Both the position numbers and the translations under genes were made by a program. This document shows, in pieces, positions 51,591 through 59,524 of a stretch of 64,000 nucleotides of DNA (the stretch's first letter is position 1; each line of letters opens with the position of its first letter). The DNA is taken from positions 1 through 64,000 of the forward strand of contig CBIHNI010000002.1 of assembly GCA_966211455.1 (NCBI GenBank), in the 5' to 3' direction. The notes under the pieces are model-generated. The model made no database searches. It was given only the letters and a program-made list of their open reading frames with translations, and had not been told where the DNA came from. This DNA is from 21-14-0-10-47-8 sp966211455 (GTDB lineage: Bacteria; Bdellovibrionota; Bdellovibrionia; Bdellovibrionales; Bdellovibrionaceae).

Positions 51591-52634
51591 TTAATAAACG
51601 TACATGAAGTTCAATGAAGCAAAGCTATTAAAGCTGCTGCGCTCTTCAAATTCCGGAGAGCGGGTGACAAATCGCCACACGACCGAATAAGGCAGGATTT
51701 GCAGACCCGCGCCAAACTCGGTTTCAAAAGTGAAGGGATACTTTTTCACATGGTGACTGGATTGAAAGGTATTGCCATCGAGAAAGATATTCTTCACCCA
51801 GCCATTTCCGCGGGCACCGGCGAAGGCATAATAGCTTTTTTGCTGACCGCTGCCAGCTGGTGTCGGTGAAACGAAGCTGTCGCCGTCGCTGGCTGATGGC
51901 CTGCTGGGTCCAAAATCATCGGGGAGATTGATGCCGAAACGAACCAATCCACCGACATGAAGCCCGACCTGCACGTTGCCAAAACCCACGCCATAATATG
52001 GAAAGAAATCCCAAAGCGTTTGTTTGAAGGCTTTGAATCTTTTTTGATAAGAGAATTGCGCCGTCGGCTCGTCATGAAGGGTGTGGCTCCAGCCATTGGT
52101 GACATCTTCGTTGATCAGGCGATGAAAGTTATTTTGCACCTGTTCGCCTAAGGCGCTGGGGCCGATCACACCCAGATCCAGCTCAAAAAAGTGACCGATA
52201 TCTTCTTCTTTGAAGCTGGCCGCGAAGCCCGCATAAAGCCAACCCGCATAGGGGCGATCGTTTGCGATGAATTCGGTGGCACCCGTGTTGTTGGGCGTGT
52301 AAATCTGATGGCCCATCGAAAAGCCAAAATTCATTTTTGCGTTGGCAAGGCCCGGGTCGATAACATCCAAAAGGCGCACGCTTTTTTCGGCCCAATGAGG
52401 GGCACGCTCTTCGGCAAATATGTAAGAGATCTTAATTCCGGCCGAATACGCTTGGTCTGATCCAGGCCCGCCGATTTTCTTGGTGTCGTTTTCGATATAC
52501 AGGGCCCAAGCCCGTCCTTCGACATCTTCATCTGATTTTGAAATGGAAGGATTTGTTTCTTGTTCTTGCGCAATCGCGGCCGCAGCAAAAAATGAAAACA
52601 TCAGAATTAGAAAAAGAGAGGGAAATGAATGCAT
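51591..52634 (-). CDS. lpxR: LpxR family lipid A deacylase (DUF2219)
   Basis: 347 residues. LpxR is an outer-membrane beta-barrel that removes the 3'-acyloxyacyl chain of lipid A. There is a signal peptide (LILMFSFFAAAAIA), then the hallmark barrel: ALYIENDTKKIGGPGSDQAY, FGFSMGHQIYTPNN, IANDRPYAGWLYAGFAA and a terminal FNSFASLNFMYVY ending in an aromatic residue, as barrel proteins do. The conserved NDRPYAGW loop fits the active site. In a predator this could alter its own endotoxin or act on prey lipid A. Confidence 0.9.
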   Translation of the reverse strand: MHSFPSLFLILMFSFFAAAAIAQEQETNPSISKSDEDVEGRAWALYIENDTKKIGGPGSDQAYSAGIKISYIFAEERAPHWAEKSVRLLDVIDPGLANAKMNFGFSMGHQIYTPNNTGATEFIANDRPYAGWLYAGFAASFKEEDIGHFFELDLGVIGPSALGEQVQNNFHRLINEDVTNGWSHTLHDEPTAQFSYQKRFKAFKQTLWDFFPYYGVGFGNVQVGLHVGGLVRFGINLPDDFGPSRPSASDGDSFVSPTPAGSGQQKSYYAFAGARGNGWVKNIFLDGNTFQSSHHVKKYPFTFETEFGAGLQILPYSVVWRFVTRSPEFEERSSFNSFASLNFMYVY

Positions 52635-52741
52635 TGGCCTGACGCTAGCATCTTCAAGAGATCGAAAACAAGTTCTTGTTCCGTTTTTCCGATTGCCAAT
52701 CCAAGCAGCACTTTGGGCTAATTGAGATCAGGAGGCTTGAG

Positions 52742-53077
52742 ATGAAAACAGGAATGCTGGCTCTTTGTTTGATGATGACTTCGGGTGCATTTGCTCAAGA
52801 TTTGAACTGCGAAGTGAAAATGAACACCGTAAAAATTTGGCGGGCGCAAGTTTCTGTGTCTGAAAATGAAAGTCTTCGTCTGGGGGATTTTGAAGGCTTT
52901 CGCATTTATCTGCACAATCGAGGTGCAAAGCAGTCTGAACTGGAAGTGTATGACGGCGAGCTGACGCAAAGAATTTATGCGAAAGGATCTTTGCAGAGCG
53001 ATGAAGATCTTTTATCCTTGTCTCTTTGGAAACGAGAAGCGCTGCTCGATGTTCAGTGCCAGAAGGAGAAACGATGA
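52742..53077 (+). CDS. Small exported protein, unknown function
   Basis: 111 residues from the ATG at 52742 with AGGAGG upstream. Signal peptide MKTGMLALCLMMTSGAFA, mature start QDLNCEVKMN. Two cysteines remain after cleavage (LNCEV and DVQCQKE), near each end. No family recognised. Its stop overlaps the VOC gene as ATGA. Confidence 0.72.
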   Translation: MKTGMLALCLMMTSGAFAQDLNCEVKMNTVKIWRAQVSVSENESLRLGDFEGFRIYLHNRGAKQSELEVYDGELTQRIYAKGSLQSDEDLLSLSLWKREALLDVQCQKEKR

Positions 53078-53460
53078 TCGATCACACGGGTATCCAAGTT
53101 CAAGATCCAGCAAAAAGCCGTCATTTTTATGAAAAAGCCCTGGCCCCACTGGGCTACAAGCTGATGATGGAAGTGCCCAAAGAGTACACCGATGGCAAAG
53201 CGGTGATGGGATTTGGGGTGCCTCCGAAGCCGGATTTTTGGGTGGCCGAAGGGACTCCCAATCATCCGCATGTGCACATTGCGTTTCGCGCGGAAAATAA
53301 AAAACAGGTCGACGAGTTTTACAAAGCGGCTCTTGCCGCCGGTGGCCGCGACAACGGAGCCCCCGGTCCGCGTCCGCATTATCACAAGGATTATTACGGA
53401 GCCTTTGTGTGGGATCCGGATGGCCACAATATCGAAGCCGTCTGCCACGATCCGGAATAG
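53074..53460 (+). CDS. VOC family (glyoxalase-like) protein
   Basis: 128 residues from the ATG at 53074 after AAGGAG. The vicinal-oxygen-chelate fold is shown by MIDHTGIQVQDPAKSRHFYE, HVHIAFRAENKKQVDEFYKA and GAFVWDPDGHNIEAVCHD, including the His and Glu that bind metal. Members range from glyoxalases to resistance proteins; the substrate is unknown. Confidence 0.92.
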   Translation: MIDHTGIQVQDPAKSRHFYEKALAPLGYKLMMEVPKEYTDGKAVMGFGVPPKPDFWVAEGTPNHPHVHIAFRAENKKQVDEFYKAALAAGGRDNGAPGPRPHYHKDYYGAFVWDPDGHNIEAVCHDPE

Positions 53461-54282
53461 TTATTTTTTATTCTGATTGTTTTTAGTTTGAGATTCCTGA
53501 GCGGCGTCTTGAAGATAGCGGTTGAGACTTTTCGTTAGATTGAAAAGACCAGGGTCATTGATTTCGGCCGCCGTCAAAATCGCCTTTTGCAGCTCGGGTT
53601 TCATTTTTGGCGAAAGGCCGATGGTGGCCGAAAATGTCGGCGGATCTTCCGGAAGCTCTAGCACCTTGATCTCATCCAGTTTTCCCATGCGGGCGGCAAT
53701 GTAAGCACCGGCTTCGCCAGAGACCAGGTACACTCCCCAGACGCGTTTGAAAAGAAGCATCTGAAAGGCGTGCGCCATAGGATCGTCGGCAAGACCGATT
53801 TCGTCGATCTTTGCGCCCGAATCGCGCAAAAAGGGCGAATCGAAACCAGCGCGAAGCTTGGCGATAGTTTTCCCTTTCAAATCGGTTGGCGTTTTGATTT
53901 CTTTTAAATCCTCGTTAGCTCGCACGATGATCGCTTGATGCGTGAAGAACTTCACCTTCGGTGAATAGACGAACTTTTCTTTTTCCGCCGAATCCATGGG
54001 GATCGAAGCCAAGGCGCCGGCATCCCCATTCAGCACCATCATCTTGGCGCGGGCCAGGCTGATCGGGCCCACCCATTCAAGCTTCAGTTTGGCTTTGTGG
54101 GCGATTTGCTTTTCCCAATAATCAATAAAAACGCCACGGGGCTGGCTGGGGTTTGAGCCCTCAATCACAAAGGGGGGATAGGGGGTGTAGGCGACCCGAA
54201 CGGCAGCAGACTCAAGGTCCCGGGCGGGCAAGGTTAAAGGCAGTAAAATGAAAAAGAGAAACGGCCAGGGGCGCGCACGCAT
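53461..54282 (-). CDS. Periplasmic substrate-binding protein, SBP family 3
   Basis: 273 residues with a signal peptide (PWPFLFFILLPLTLPA). The body has family-3 features: VRVAYTPYPPFVIEG, FIDYWEKQIAHKAKLKLEWV, TDLKGKTIAKLRAGFDSPFL and LPEDPPTFSATIGLSPKM. Such proteins usually bind amino acids, but no transporter permease or sensor sits beside it, so an orphan receptor role is possible. C-terminus is a polar Asn/Lys tail. It abuts the VOC stop. Confidence 0.85.
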   Translation of the reverse strand: MRARPWPFLFFILLPLTLPARDLESAAVRVAYTPYPPFVIEGSNPSQPRGVFIDYWEKQIAHKAKLKLEWVGPISLARAKMMVLNGDAGALASIPMDSAEKEKFVYSPKVKFFTHQAIIVRANEDLKEIKTPTDLKGKTIAKLRAGFDSPFLRDSGAKIDEIGLADDPMAHAFQMLLFKRVWGVYLVSGEAGAYIAARMGKLDEIKVLELPEDPPTFSATIGLSPKMKPELQKAILTAAEINDPGLFNLTKSLNRYLQDAAQESQTKNNQNKK

Positions 54283-54428
54283 ATTTAAGCTTAAGTATAT
54301 GCACTAGAAGCGCTTATTTTCGAGTCAGAAATCGGCAAATTTATGAAGTTTCTCCTAAGACTTTGGAGGCTGAGGAATGTTTTCAAGCCGTCTTCCGGCC
54401 CCAGAGCAGATGCGCTATAAGACGCCAC

Positions 54429-54887
54429 ATGAAATCTTCGCAAATCTCGGATCTCAGTCTTTTGGCTCGTGAAGTTTACTTCGAGAGCAAAACTCAACAT
54501 TCAAAAAGCGAAAAGCTTTCGATTCATTTTAACGATCGCACACGCAATTCGTGTCCGGTCGCGGTTGATTCGAAGGAGATCAAGCATGCTTTGATGAACC
54601 TGGTGGTGAACGCCATCAAATCCACCAACGAAGCGGGCGATGTGTTTATCGAACTGCAAAGTCAGGGTTGGAAATGCGCCTTTGACGTTGTCGATTACGG
54701 ACCGGGGCTTTCGAAAGAGTCTTTGATCAAATTGGGTCGCGCGACTTCGGACGATCCCGAGATCGAAGCCTTGGGCCTGGGTCTTTCGCACAAGGTGGTC
54801 CGTGATGCCCACGGGGCTTTAAGTTTCGAGGCCTTGAAGGGCCAGGGAACCCGTGTTCGCATTGAACTTCCGCTCGCAAGCAATTAA
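54429..54887 (+). CDS. Stand-alone histidine-kinase-like ATPase domain
   Basis: About 152 residues from the ATG at 54429. It holds the N box (HALMNLVVNAIKS), the G1 box (DYGPGLS) and G2 (GLGLSHKVVRDAHGALSFEA) of HATPase_c, but no histidine phosphoacceptor domain and no sensor. In another frame upstream an ATG at 54377 has GGAGG seven bases before it and gives a 31-codon ORF overlapping this start, so the gene may be the remnant of a longer kinase with a frameshift. It could also be a deliberate kinase-like regulator of the anti-sigma type. Confidence 0.65.
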   Translation: MKSSQISDLSLLAREVYFESKTQHSKSEKLSIHFNDRTRNSCPVAVDSKEIKHALMNLVVNAIKSTNEAGDVFIELQSQGWKCAFDVVDYGPGLSKESLIKLGRATSDDPEIEALGLGLSHKVVRDAHGALSFEALKGQGTRVRIELPLASN

Positions 54888-54944
54888 AACCAGTTTCGCG
54901 CTTGGTTTGCACGATAATCGGGCAGGCTGGGGCCTATAAAACCC

Positions 54945-54973
54945 TTGCCGGGGCGTGTGAGCTTCATTATAAC
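54945..54973 (+). promoter_or_regulatory. Promoter of tRNA-His
   Basis: TTGCCG (54945-54950), 17 bases, TATAAC (54968-54973). Transcription should start about 20 bases before the tRNA. Confidence 0.6.
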
Positions 54974-54999
54974 TATCTCTCTTTTTTGATCCAACATGT

Positions 55000-55076
55000 G
55001 GTGGCCGTAGCTCAGTTGGTAGAGCATGGGATTGTGATTCCCAGGGTCGCGGGTTCAAGCCCCGTCGGTCACCCCA
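55000..55076 (+). tRNA. tRNA-His (anticodon GTG)
   Basis: Acceptor GTGGCCG (55001-55007) pairs with CGGTCAC. The anticodon loop TTGTGAT in the stem TGGGA/TCCCA gives GTG, decoding CAC and CAU. The extra 5' G at 55000 faces the C discriminator at 55073, a hallmark of histidine tRNAs. T loop is TTCAAGC; CCA is encoded at 55074-55076. Confidence 0.95.
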
Positions 55077-55081
55077 ATTTT

Positions 55082-55108
55082 TGGTTCTTCTGGTTCTTCT
55101 GGTTCTTC
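55082..55108 (+). repeat. Nine-base repeat in three copies
   Basis: TGGTTCTTC occurs three times head to tail, immediately after tRNA-His. It is a short tandem array of unknown purpose and the copy number may vary. Confidence 0.75.
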
Positions 55109-55161
55109 TCTTTTAATTGTTGGTAGTTTCAGAGAAATTGGGTTTCGGAAATATTTCCTTC

Positions 55162-55962
55162 TCACATTTTAAACCAGTCTAAGCTGATGCAGTACAATTC
55201 TTCTTCGGGTGAAGGCAGGGCTACAGAGCGAACCTTTTCCATCGTGTCCTGAAGAAGAGCTTTCACTTCAAGAAAGTCTTTTTCGCTCATCGGGTGAAGG
55301 CCCGTATAGTGCATGTCAGATTCCGTGCGCTCATGAATTTTAAAGGCTGTTCTTTGCCGATAACTTGAATGGTAAACCGAAGCCCATAAAGAGCTGTTGC
55401 TCATATGAATATTTGAAGCGTTGGTTTTCCACTTCTTTCCGTCTTGGGTCACGAGACCCAAAGTCTTTAACGTGTTCAGTGTGCTGATGACGTGCGGCTC
55501 GGGAAGCTGCAATCGGCGTGCGACCGCTTCGACCGTTTGATAATTCGGAATCATAACCAGAAAGTGAATCGCACTGTAATACCAGGCCGAGTAGTAAAGC
55601 TCCTGATTGGAGTTTTGAATGATTTGAGCGTCGACATACCGATGAGTCATGTCATCGTGTTTTTTCTTAAGCTCCATGACCTGTCTTTTGAGTACGGTCT
55701 TGAGCTCTTTTGAGCTTGCGCGAGCATGGTGAACCAGGGTCAAAAAGTAATCGGTTTCATCTGAATTGTATTTCCAAAAAGCGCACAACAGCGCCGCCTG
55801 ATCCGGAGTCAAATGAACTTGCTCCTTCAGGACTCGGGAAATGTAAGAAGTATGAACGCCAGCCGCTTCCGCCAGTCGGGATTGATAGCCTCTGGTGTGG
55901 CTCTGTTCGCGAATGTGCTCTTTGAGAATGTCCGTGTAAAAACTCTTCTGGAAGATATTCAT
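55162..55962 (-). CDS. TIGR02147 family putative transcription regulator
   Basis: 266 residues. The N-terminal segment (SRLAEAAGVHTSYISRVLKE) is HTH-like. Core motifs are LYYSAWYYSAIHFLVMIPNY, a second HTH-like part (VARRLQLPEPHVISTLNTL), DMHYTGLHPMSEKDFLEV and a final ISLDWF, colinear with the genes at 10066 and 26281. No ribosome site precedes the ATG. Divergent from the DUF333 gene at 56082, which starts a run of three exported-protein genes. Confidence 0.9.
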   Translation of the reverse strand: MNIFQKSFYTDILKEHIREQSHTRGYQSRLAEAAGVHTSYISRVLKEQVHLTPDQAALLCAFWKYNSDETDYFLTLVHHARASSKELKTVLKRQVMELKKKHDDMTHRYVDAQIIQNSNQELYYSAWYYSAIHFLVMIPNYQTVEAVARRLQLPEPHVISTLNTLKTLGLVTQDGKKWKTNASNIHMSNSSLWASVYHSSYRQRTAFKIHERTESDMHYTGLHPMSEKDFLEVKALLQDTMEKVRSVALPSPEEELYCISLDWFKM

Positions 55963-55999
55963 ACTAATATTGACTTTTTGTCACAGAATTAGAGTTCTT

Positions 56000-56030
56000 T
56001 TGACAATAAAACTCTGTTTTAGCTTTTAAT
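56000..56030 (+). promoter_or_regulatory. Promoter-like pair before the DUF333 gene
   Basis: TTGACA (56000-56005) and TTTAAT (56025-56030) are 19 bases apart, slightly long. It would drive the three exported-protein genes at 56082-57441. Confidence 0.4.
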
Positions 56031-56081
56031 ATCATGTATATTGCGCCTTGCATTGTCGCGTACCTAGTTTGGAGAACTCAT

Positions 56082-56555
56082 ATGAAATCTGTCTTTCTGC
56101 TGTCAATAATTACTTTTGCGGCAACCCTGGCATTTGGCGTTGGGGGCTCTGGAACTGTCGGTCCAGGAAATCCGGCAGCGATCACTTGTCAGCAAGTGGG
56201 CGGAAAAGATTTAGTGATCGAAGATCAGAACGGCAATCAATCCAGTCTCTGCGCTGTGGGGCAGGCGATGATCGAGACATGGACCTTATATCGTGAAGTG
56301 AAAATCCAAGAACAACAGCAGGCGATTCAAGTGTTTCTGAGTCATCCTGAAGCGAAACAATTCGGCTCGGCCCATCAAGCGAAAGAGTATTGCAAATACG
56401 TCGGCGGTCAAAGTGAAGATGCGAAAGCTCTGCTCACGAATCAAATGATAAATCTTTGTAACTTTCCTGATGGTTCTCAGATTGAAGCCATCACTCTTTG
56501 GCGCGGTCCTCAAGCAGAATCAAACCAAAATTTCGTCACGCTTTTAAATAAATAA
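56082..56555 (+). CDS. Exported protein with two DUF333-like domains
   Basis: 157 residues from the ATG at 56082 with GGAG seven bases upstream. Signal peptide (SVFLLSIITFAATLAFG), then two copies of a DUF333-type unit: NPAAITCQQVGGKDLVIEDQ ending in LCAVGQAMIETWTLYRE, and KEYCKYVGG ending in LCNFPDGSQIEAITLWRGP. DUF333 is a short exported cysteine-paired domain of unknown function. The first copy has lost part of the consensus. First gene of a three-gene unit facing the TIGR02147 regulator. Confidence 0.8.
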   Translation: MKSVFLLSIITFAATLAFGVGGSGTVGPGNPAAITCQQVGGKDLVIEDQNGNQSSLCAVGQAMIETWTLYREVKIQEQQQAIQVFLSHPEAKQFGSAHQAKEYCKYVGGQSEDAKALLTNQMINLCNFPDGSQIEAITLWRGPQAESNQNFVTLLNK

Positions 56556-56568
56556 AGTGAGTTATAAA

Positions 56569-57039
56569 ATGAAAAATATTTTAGCCATCACGGTCCTTCT
56601 TTCTATCGGTGTCAGTGCGTTCGCGAGTATTCCCAGTGAATTGCAAGACCTCATCCCACCCGGGCAAAAAGACCTGACTCTTTATGGGAAAACCCAGGAT
56701 AACAAGTCTTGCAAAGCACAATTGGCGGCAGACAGTTACAGTTTTAGCACGGTCATTTTCGTGATGGATTCGCAAGGAAATGTAGATTTTAAGCGCATGG
56801 GAAAATTCCAAGTCGGCTTTGGCTACAACCTGGAAAGCCTGTCCACTGAAGGTGAAAATACGGTCGCCATTTCCGTACATCAAGCTGAAGAGCAATACTC
56901 CAAGGATGAGCGCACGACTCTGAAAGTGAATAAAACAGAAAACGGTGTCATCAAAACTGTGCAAACAATCGTTCAGGAAAAAGGCTTTTTTGATTACAAG
57001 ACCGTCGTTGACGAAACTTGCCACATCCAAATCAAATAG
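56569..57039 (+). CDS. Small exported protein, unknown function
   Basis: 156 residues from the ATG at 56569, 13 bases after the DUF333 gene; a GTG four codons upstream is possible. Signal peptide MKNILAITVLLSIGVSAFA, mature start SIPSEL. Cysteines at NKSCKAQL and DETCHIQ could close the ends. No family recognised; probably cotranscribed with its neighbours. Confidence 0.72.
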   Translation: MKNILAITVLLSIGVSAFASIPSELQDLIPPGQKDLTLYGKTQDNKSCKAQLAADSYSFSTVIFVMDSQGNVDFKRMGKFQVGFGYNLESLSTEGENTVAISVHQAEEQYSKDERTTLKVNKTENGVIKTVQTIVQEKGFFDYKTVVDETCHIQIK

Positions 57040-57048
57040 GAGAAATTT

Positions 57049-57441
57049 ATGAAAGCAATATTTTTTGTATCCATGATGGCTCTATCCACTTTTGCCATGG
57101 CGGCCACTTGTCCTTTGGATTCCCAAACTGTAAGAAGTTGCAAATCCACTCCAGAAGCTGGCGATCAAGAGCTGGCGGCGGGAACTTTTGACTCGATCGC
57201 GATCTGCTCTCAAGAAGGCAAGACTTTGATGGCCTTTGAGAAGGGTGGCCAGCAAGAAGTCACTGAAGCCCAAGTTCAAGTCCGTACTGGCGGCATCAGC
57301 TATTCTGTGGACACCAAAGACGTCGAGTTTTCCTTGTCTGTCACAAGCGGAATCCCGAGTGCGGCGACGATCCCGGCCCACTTTACCGTGAACTTCAAGC
57401 AGGCGAGCCTGAAGGCCTCTTCGACATACTCTTGTCAGTAG
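57049..57441 (+). CDS. Small exported protein, unknown function
   Basis: 130 residues; AGGAG precedes the ATG. Signal peptide MKAIFFVSMMALSTFAMA, mature start ATCPLD. Cysteines at TCPL, SCKST, ICSQE and a terminal SCQ suggest two disulfides. It lies nine bases after the preceding gene, completing the exported trio that faces the TIGR02147 gene. Confidence 0.74.
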   Translation: MKAIFFVSMMALSTFAMAATCPLDSQTVRSCKSTPEAGDQELAAGTFDSIAICSQEGKTLMAFEKGGQQEVTEAQVQVRTGGISYSVDTKDVEFSLSVTSGIPSAATIPAHFTVNFKQASLKASSTYSCQ

Positions 57442-57572
57442 GAACGAGCTGCGATCGGGCAATGGAATCTTGATTTCGCACCGTCGTTCGCGGCAAGAAA
57501 ATATTCATTTTTATTGGCCATCACGATGTCGGCTGAAGTAGCATTGAGTTTCACTTTCTTGGGGAGACAAGA

Positions 57573-58058
57573 GTGAAACTTGAAAAATTTTATGAGCTGT
57601 TGGGGTGGACCACGACCGATGCGGATTTGGTTTCGGCTGTGAAATCATATGGCGTTTCGGTTGAAGACCTTTCGAAGTCAGAACTCAGTGAAACCGGCCA
57701 GGATTTTCTCTTTTTAAAAGCAGAAGGGCTTGAGCTTTCTTTTTCTCCAAGGGCGCGTTTCACCGTGACCCGGGGCGAGCCGAAAGGAAGTGGACCCGTC
57801 GTTTTGACCGGCATGTTTTATCGTCCCACCGGAAGTGATGATGTCGATCCGTACCAAGGGCCTGCGCCTTTTGCGAAAGAATCCATTCAAAGCCGCGAAG
57901 ATGCACTTCGTTTGTATGGCAAACCAGAAAAAACAGAAGAAGATGACGGCGAGATTGATTGGGATCAGTGGAAGTTTGAAGGCTTTCAGGTGCGCGTGTA
58001 TTACCGTGGCCCGGAAATCCATTCGATTTCCGTTTCCGTTCCGATGCTGAAGAAATAG
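57573..58058 (+). CDS. Hypothetical protein, first of a tandem pair
   Basis: 161 residues, no signal peptide. Starts MKLEKFYELLGWTTTDADLV; later parts are SELSETGQDFLFLKAEGLEL, YQGPAPFAKESI, REDALRLYGKPEKTEEDDGE and VRVYYRGPEIHSISVSVP. The end pattern (YGxP, acidic patch, W, VxVYYxxxxI) is similar to small beta-rich proteins of the immunity or inhibitor kind, but I recognise no family. GGGAG precedes its ATG-like start at 57573. Paralogue follows. Confidence 0.72.
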   Translation: MKLEKFYELLGWTTTDADLVSAVKSYGVSVEDLSKSELSETGQDFLFLKAEGLELSFSPRARFTVTRGEPKGSGPVVLTGMFYRPTGSDDVDPYQGPAPFAKESIQSREDALRLYGKPEKTEEDDGEIDWDQWKFEGFQVRVYYRGPEIHSISVSVPMLKK

Positions 58059-58068
58059 GGGAGGCAAG

Positions 58069-58557
58069 ATGAAACTTGAAAATATGCACGAGCTTTTGGG
58101 ACTGACAGATCAAGATCAAGCTTTACTGGCCGCCGTGAAAGAACATGGTGGCACGGTCGATAAGCTTTCAAAGTCCAAGCTCAGCGAGCTGGGTTCGGAT
58201 TTCGTTTATTTCAGTCAGCAAGGGGTGGATCTTGCTTTTAACTCTCCTGAAAGTTTCCAAAACGACTATCAAAAGCAGCCGCGCGGACCGGGGCCATTTG
58301 TTTTGGCCTGCATTTTTTATTACGCGACCAAAAGTTCAAAGCATGAAGCTTATACTGGGCCTGCTCCATTTTTCGGCAAGTCGTTCCGCAACCGTGAAGA
58401 GGCTTTGGCCGTTTGTGGAAAGCCGGATCACACGGAAATCGACGATGGCGAAGTCTGGTGGGATGACTGGAATAAAGACGGCGTCAGTTTTCGCGCGACC
58501 TATAAGGACGGTGTGGACCTGAAAGATATGTCGGTTTCATTTCCGTACAAAGGTTAA
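58069..58557 (+). CDS. Hypothetical protein, second of a tandem pair
   Basis: 162 residues. It mirrors the gene at 57573: MKLENMHELLGLTDQDQALL, SKLSELGSDFVYFSQQGVDL, YTGPAPFFGKSF, NREEALAVCGKPDHTEIDDG and VSFRATYKDGVDLKDMSVSF. Ten bases separate the two. GGGGAGG precedes the ATG. Divergence suggests an old duplication with separate targets, as seen for immunity proteins, but no toxin gene is nearby. Confidence 0.72.
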   Translation: MKLENMHELLGLTDQDQALLAAVKEHGGTVDKLSKSKLSELGSDFVYFSQQGVDLAFNSPESFQNDYQKQPRGPGPFVLACIFYYATKSSKHEAYTGPAPFFGKSFRNREEALAVCGKPDHTEIDDGEVWWDDWNKDGVSFRATYKDGVDLKDMSVSFPYKG

Positions 58558-58562
58558 AGTCT

Positions 58563-59423
58563 GTGCCCGGAAGCTGGATCGATATTTTGCCGTTGATTTC
58601 GGTGCTGCTGGTTTTTTCGTGGGTGGCTTGGCTGCGGCGGTTGACTTGGAAAGAATTTCTTTCGCTGACCGGCGGGGCTTTGGTATTTGGGGCGTTTATC
58701 GCTTGGCGAAGCCAGGAACCCGCGAGCTTTTCTTTTATGACCTTGTTTGGTGGGGCGATTTTGATTTTGCTTTTCTTTTCGAAGAAGGCACTGCCAAAGG
58801 TTCATGAAGGGGAGCTTGCGCTTTCGTATCTGACGTTTTTGTATGTGCTGTCGCTGGTGGGTGGAAAATTCCCGGTTTTTTTGTTGGTGTTAAGCCTTCC
58901 ATTTTTGGTTCTGCTTCTGATCGAATGTTTTTCTTCGCGCGAGCTTTCTGAAAAGAAGCGATTTTCTCTTTCGCTTTTGTTCAGTTTGATTTTTTGTTTC
59001 GTCAGCTTTTACCAGCTTTCATTCGTGAATCATATTTGGAATACGAAATCGGAGCTTCAGTGGTGGGAGTACCTGCTGCAGAACTTTTCGATTCAGCTTT
59101 CAATTTTTTGGGGAGTCGCGCACGCCGGACGTTTTCTGCATCTTCTGCCGGGAAAGGGCGAGTACAAGTATTGGTCTCGCCTTCGCGAAGAGACGATCCC
59201 CGAATATGCGGATCAAGTTTCCCGGCACAACATCCCCCGCAAGCTGATCTTGGCGGCGGCGGTGGTTCACAGTGTGCCGCTGTATCTGAATTATATGACC
59301 GAGGAAATCCCGGCGCCTTTGATGATCATGTGGGCTTTGATCGCGTCACCAGTTTTGGTGCACTGGTTTTTGAAGTATTTTGTCGGTGGTGAAATGAAAC
59401 GGAGCCTTAAAACAGAAACCTAG
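58563..59423 (+). CDS. Polytopic membrane protein, unknown function
   Basis: 286 residues from a GTG at 58563, five bases after the preceding stop. Seven or eight spans are likely: residues 8-23, 33-48, 57-72, 85-100, 104-121, 134-155 and a C-terminal pair. A charged loop (LPGKGEYKYWSRLREETIPE) lies at about 200-215. No family recognised. Probably cotranscribed with the two genes before it. Confidence 0.7.
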   Translation: MPGSWIDILPLISVLLVFSWVAWLRRLTWKEFLSLTGGALVFGAFIAWRSQEPASFSFMTLFGGAILILLFFSKKALPKVHEGELALSYLTFLYVLSLVGGKFPVFLLVLSLPFLVLLLIECFSSRELSEKKRFSLSLLFSLIFCFVSFYQLSFVNHIWNTKSELQWWEYLLQNFSIQLSIFWGVAHAGRFLHLLPGKGEYKYWSRLREETIPEYADQVSRHNIPRKLILAAAVVHSVPLYLNYMTEEIPAPLMIMWALIASPVLVHWFLKYFVGGEMKRSLKTET

Positions 59424-59524
59424 CCTCGATCTTCGTAAGGGGGAGTGCCTTAGCAAAGGGAATTTATCTTCTCTGATGGAAACTTGGTCTATGATCTAAA
59501 TAGAGAGTCCATGAGGGAGGGTTT

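Noticed and set aside
55082..55108. CRISPR-like array
   Set aside because: Nine-base units without spacers; no cas genes in the window.
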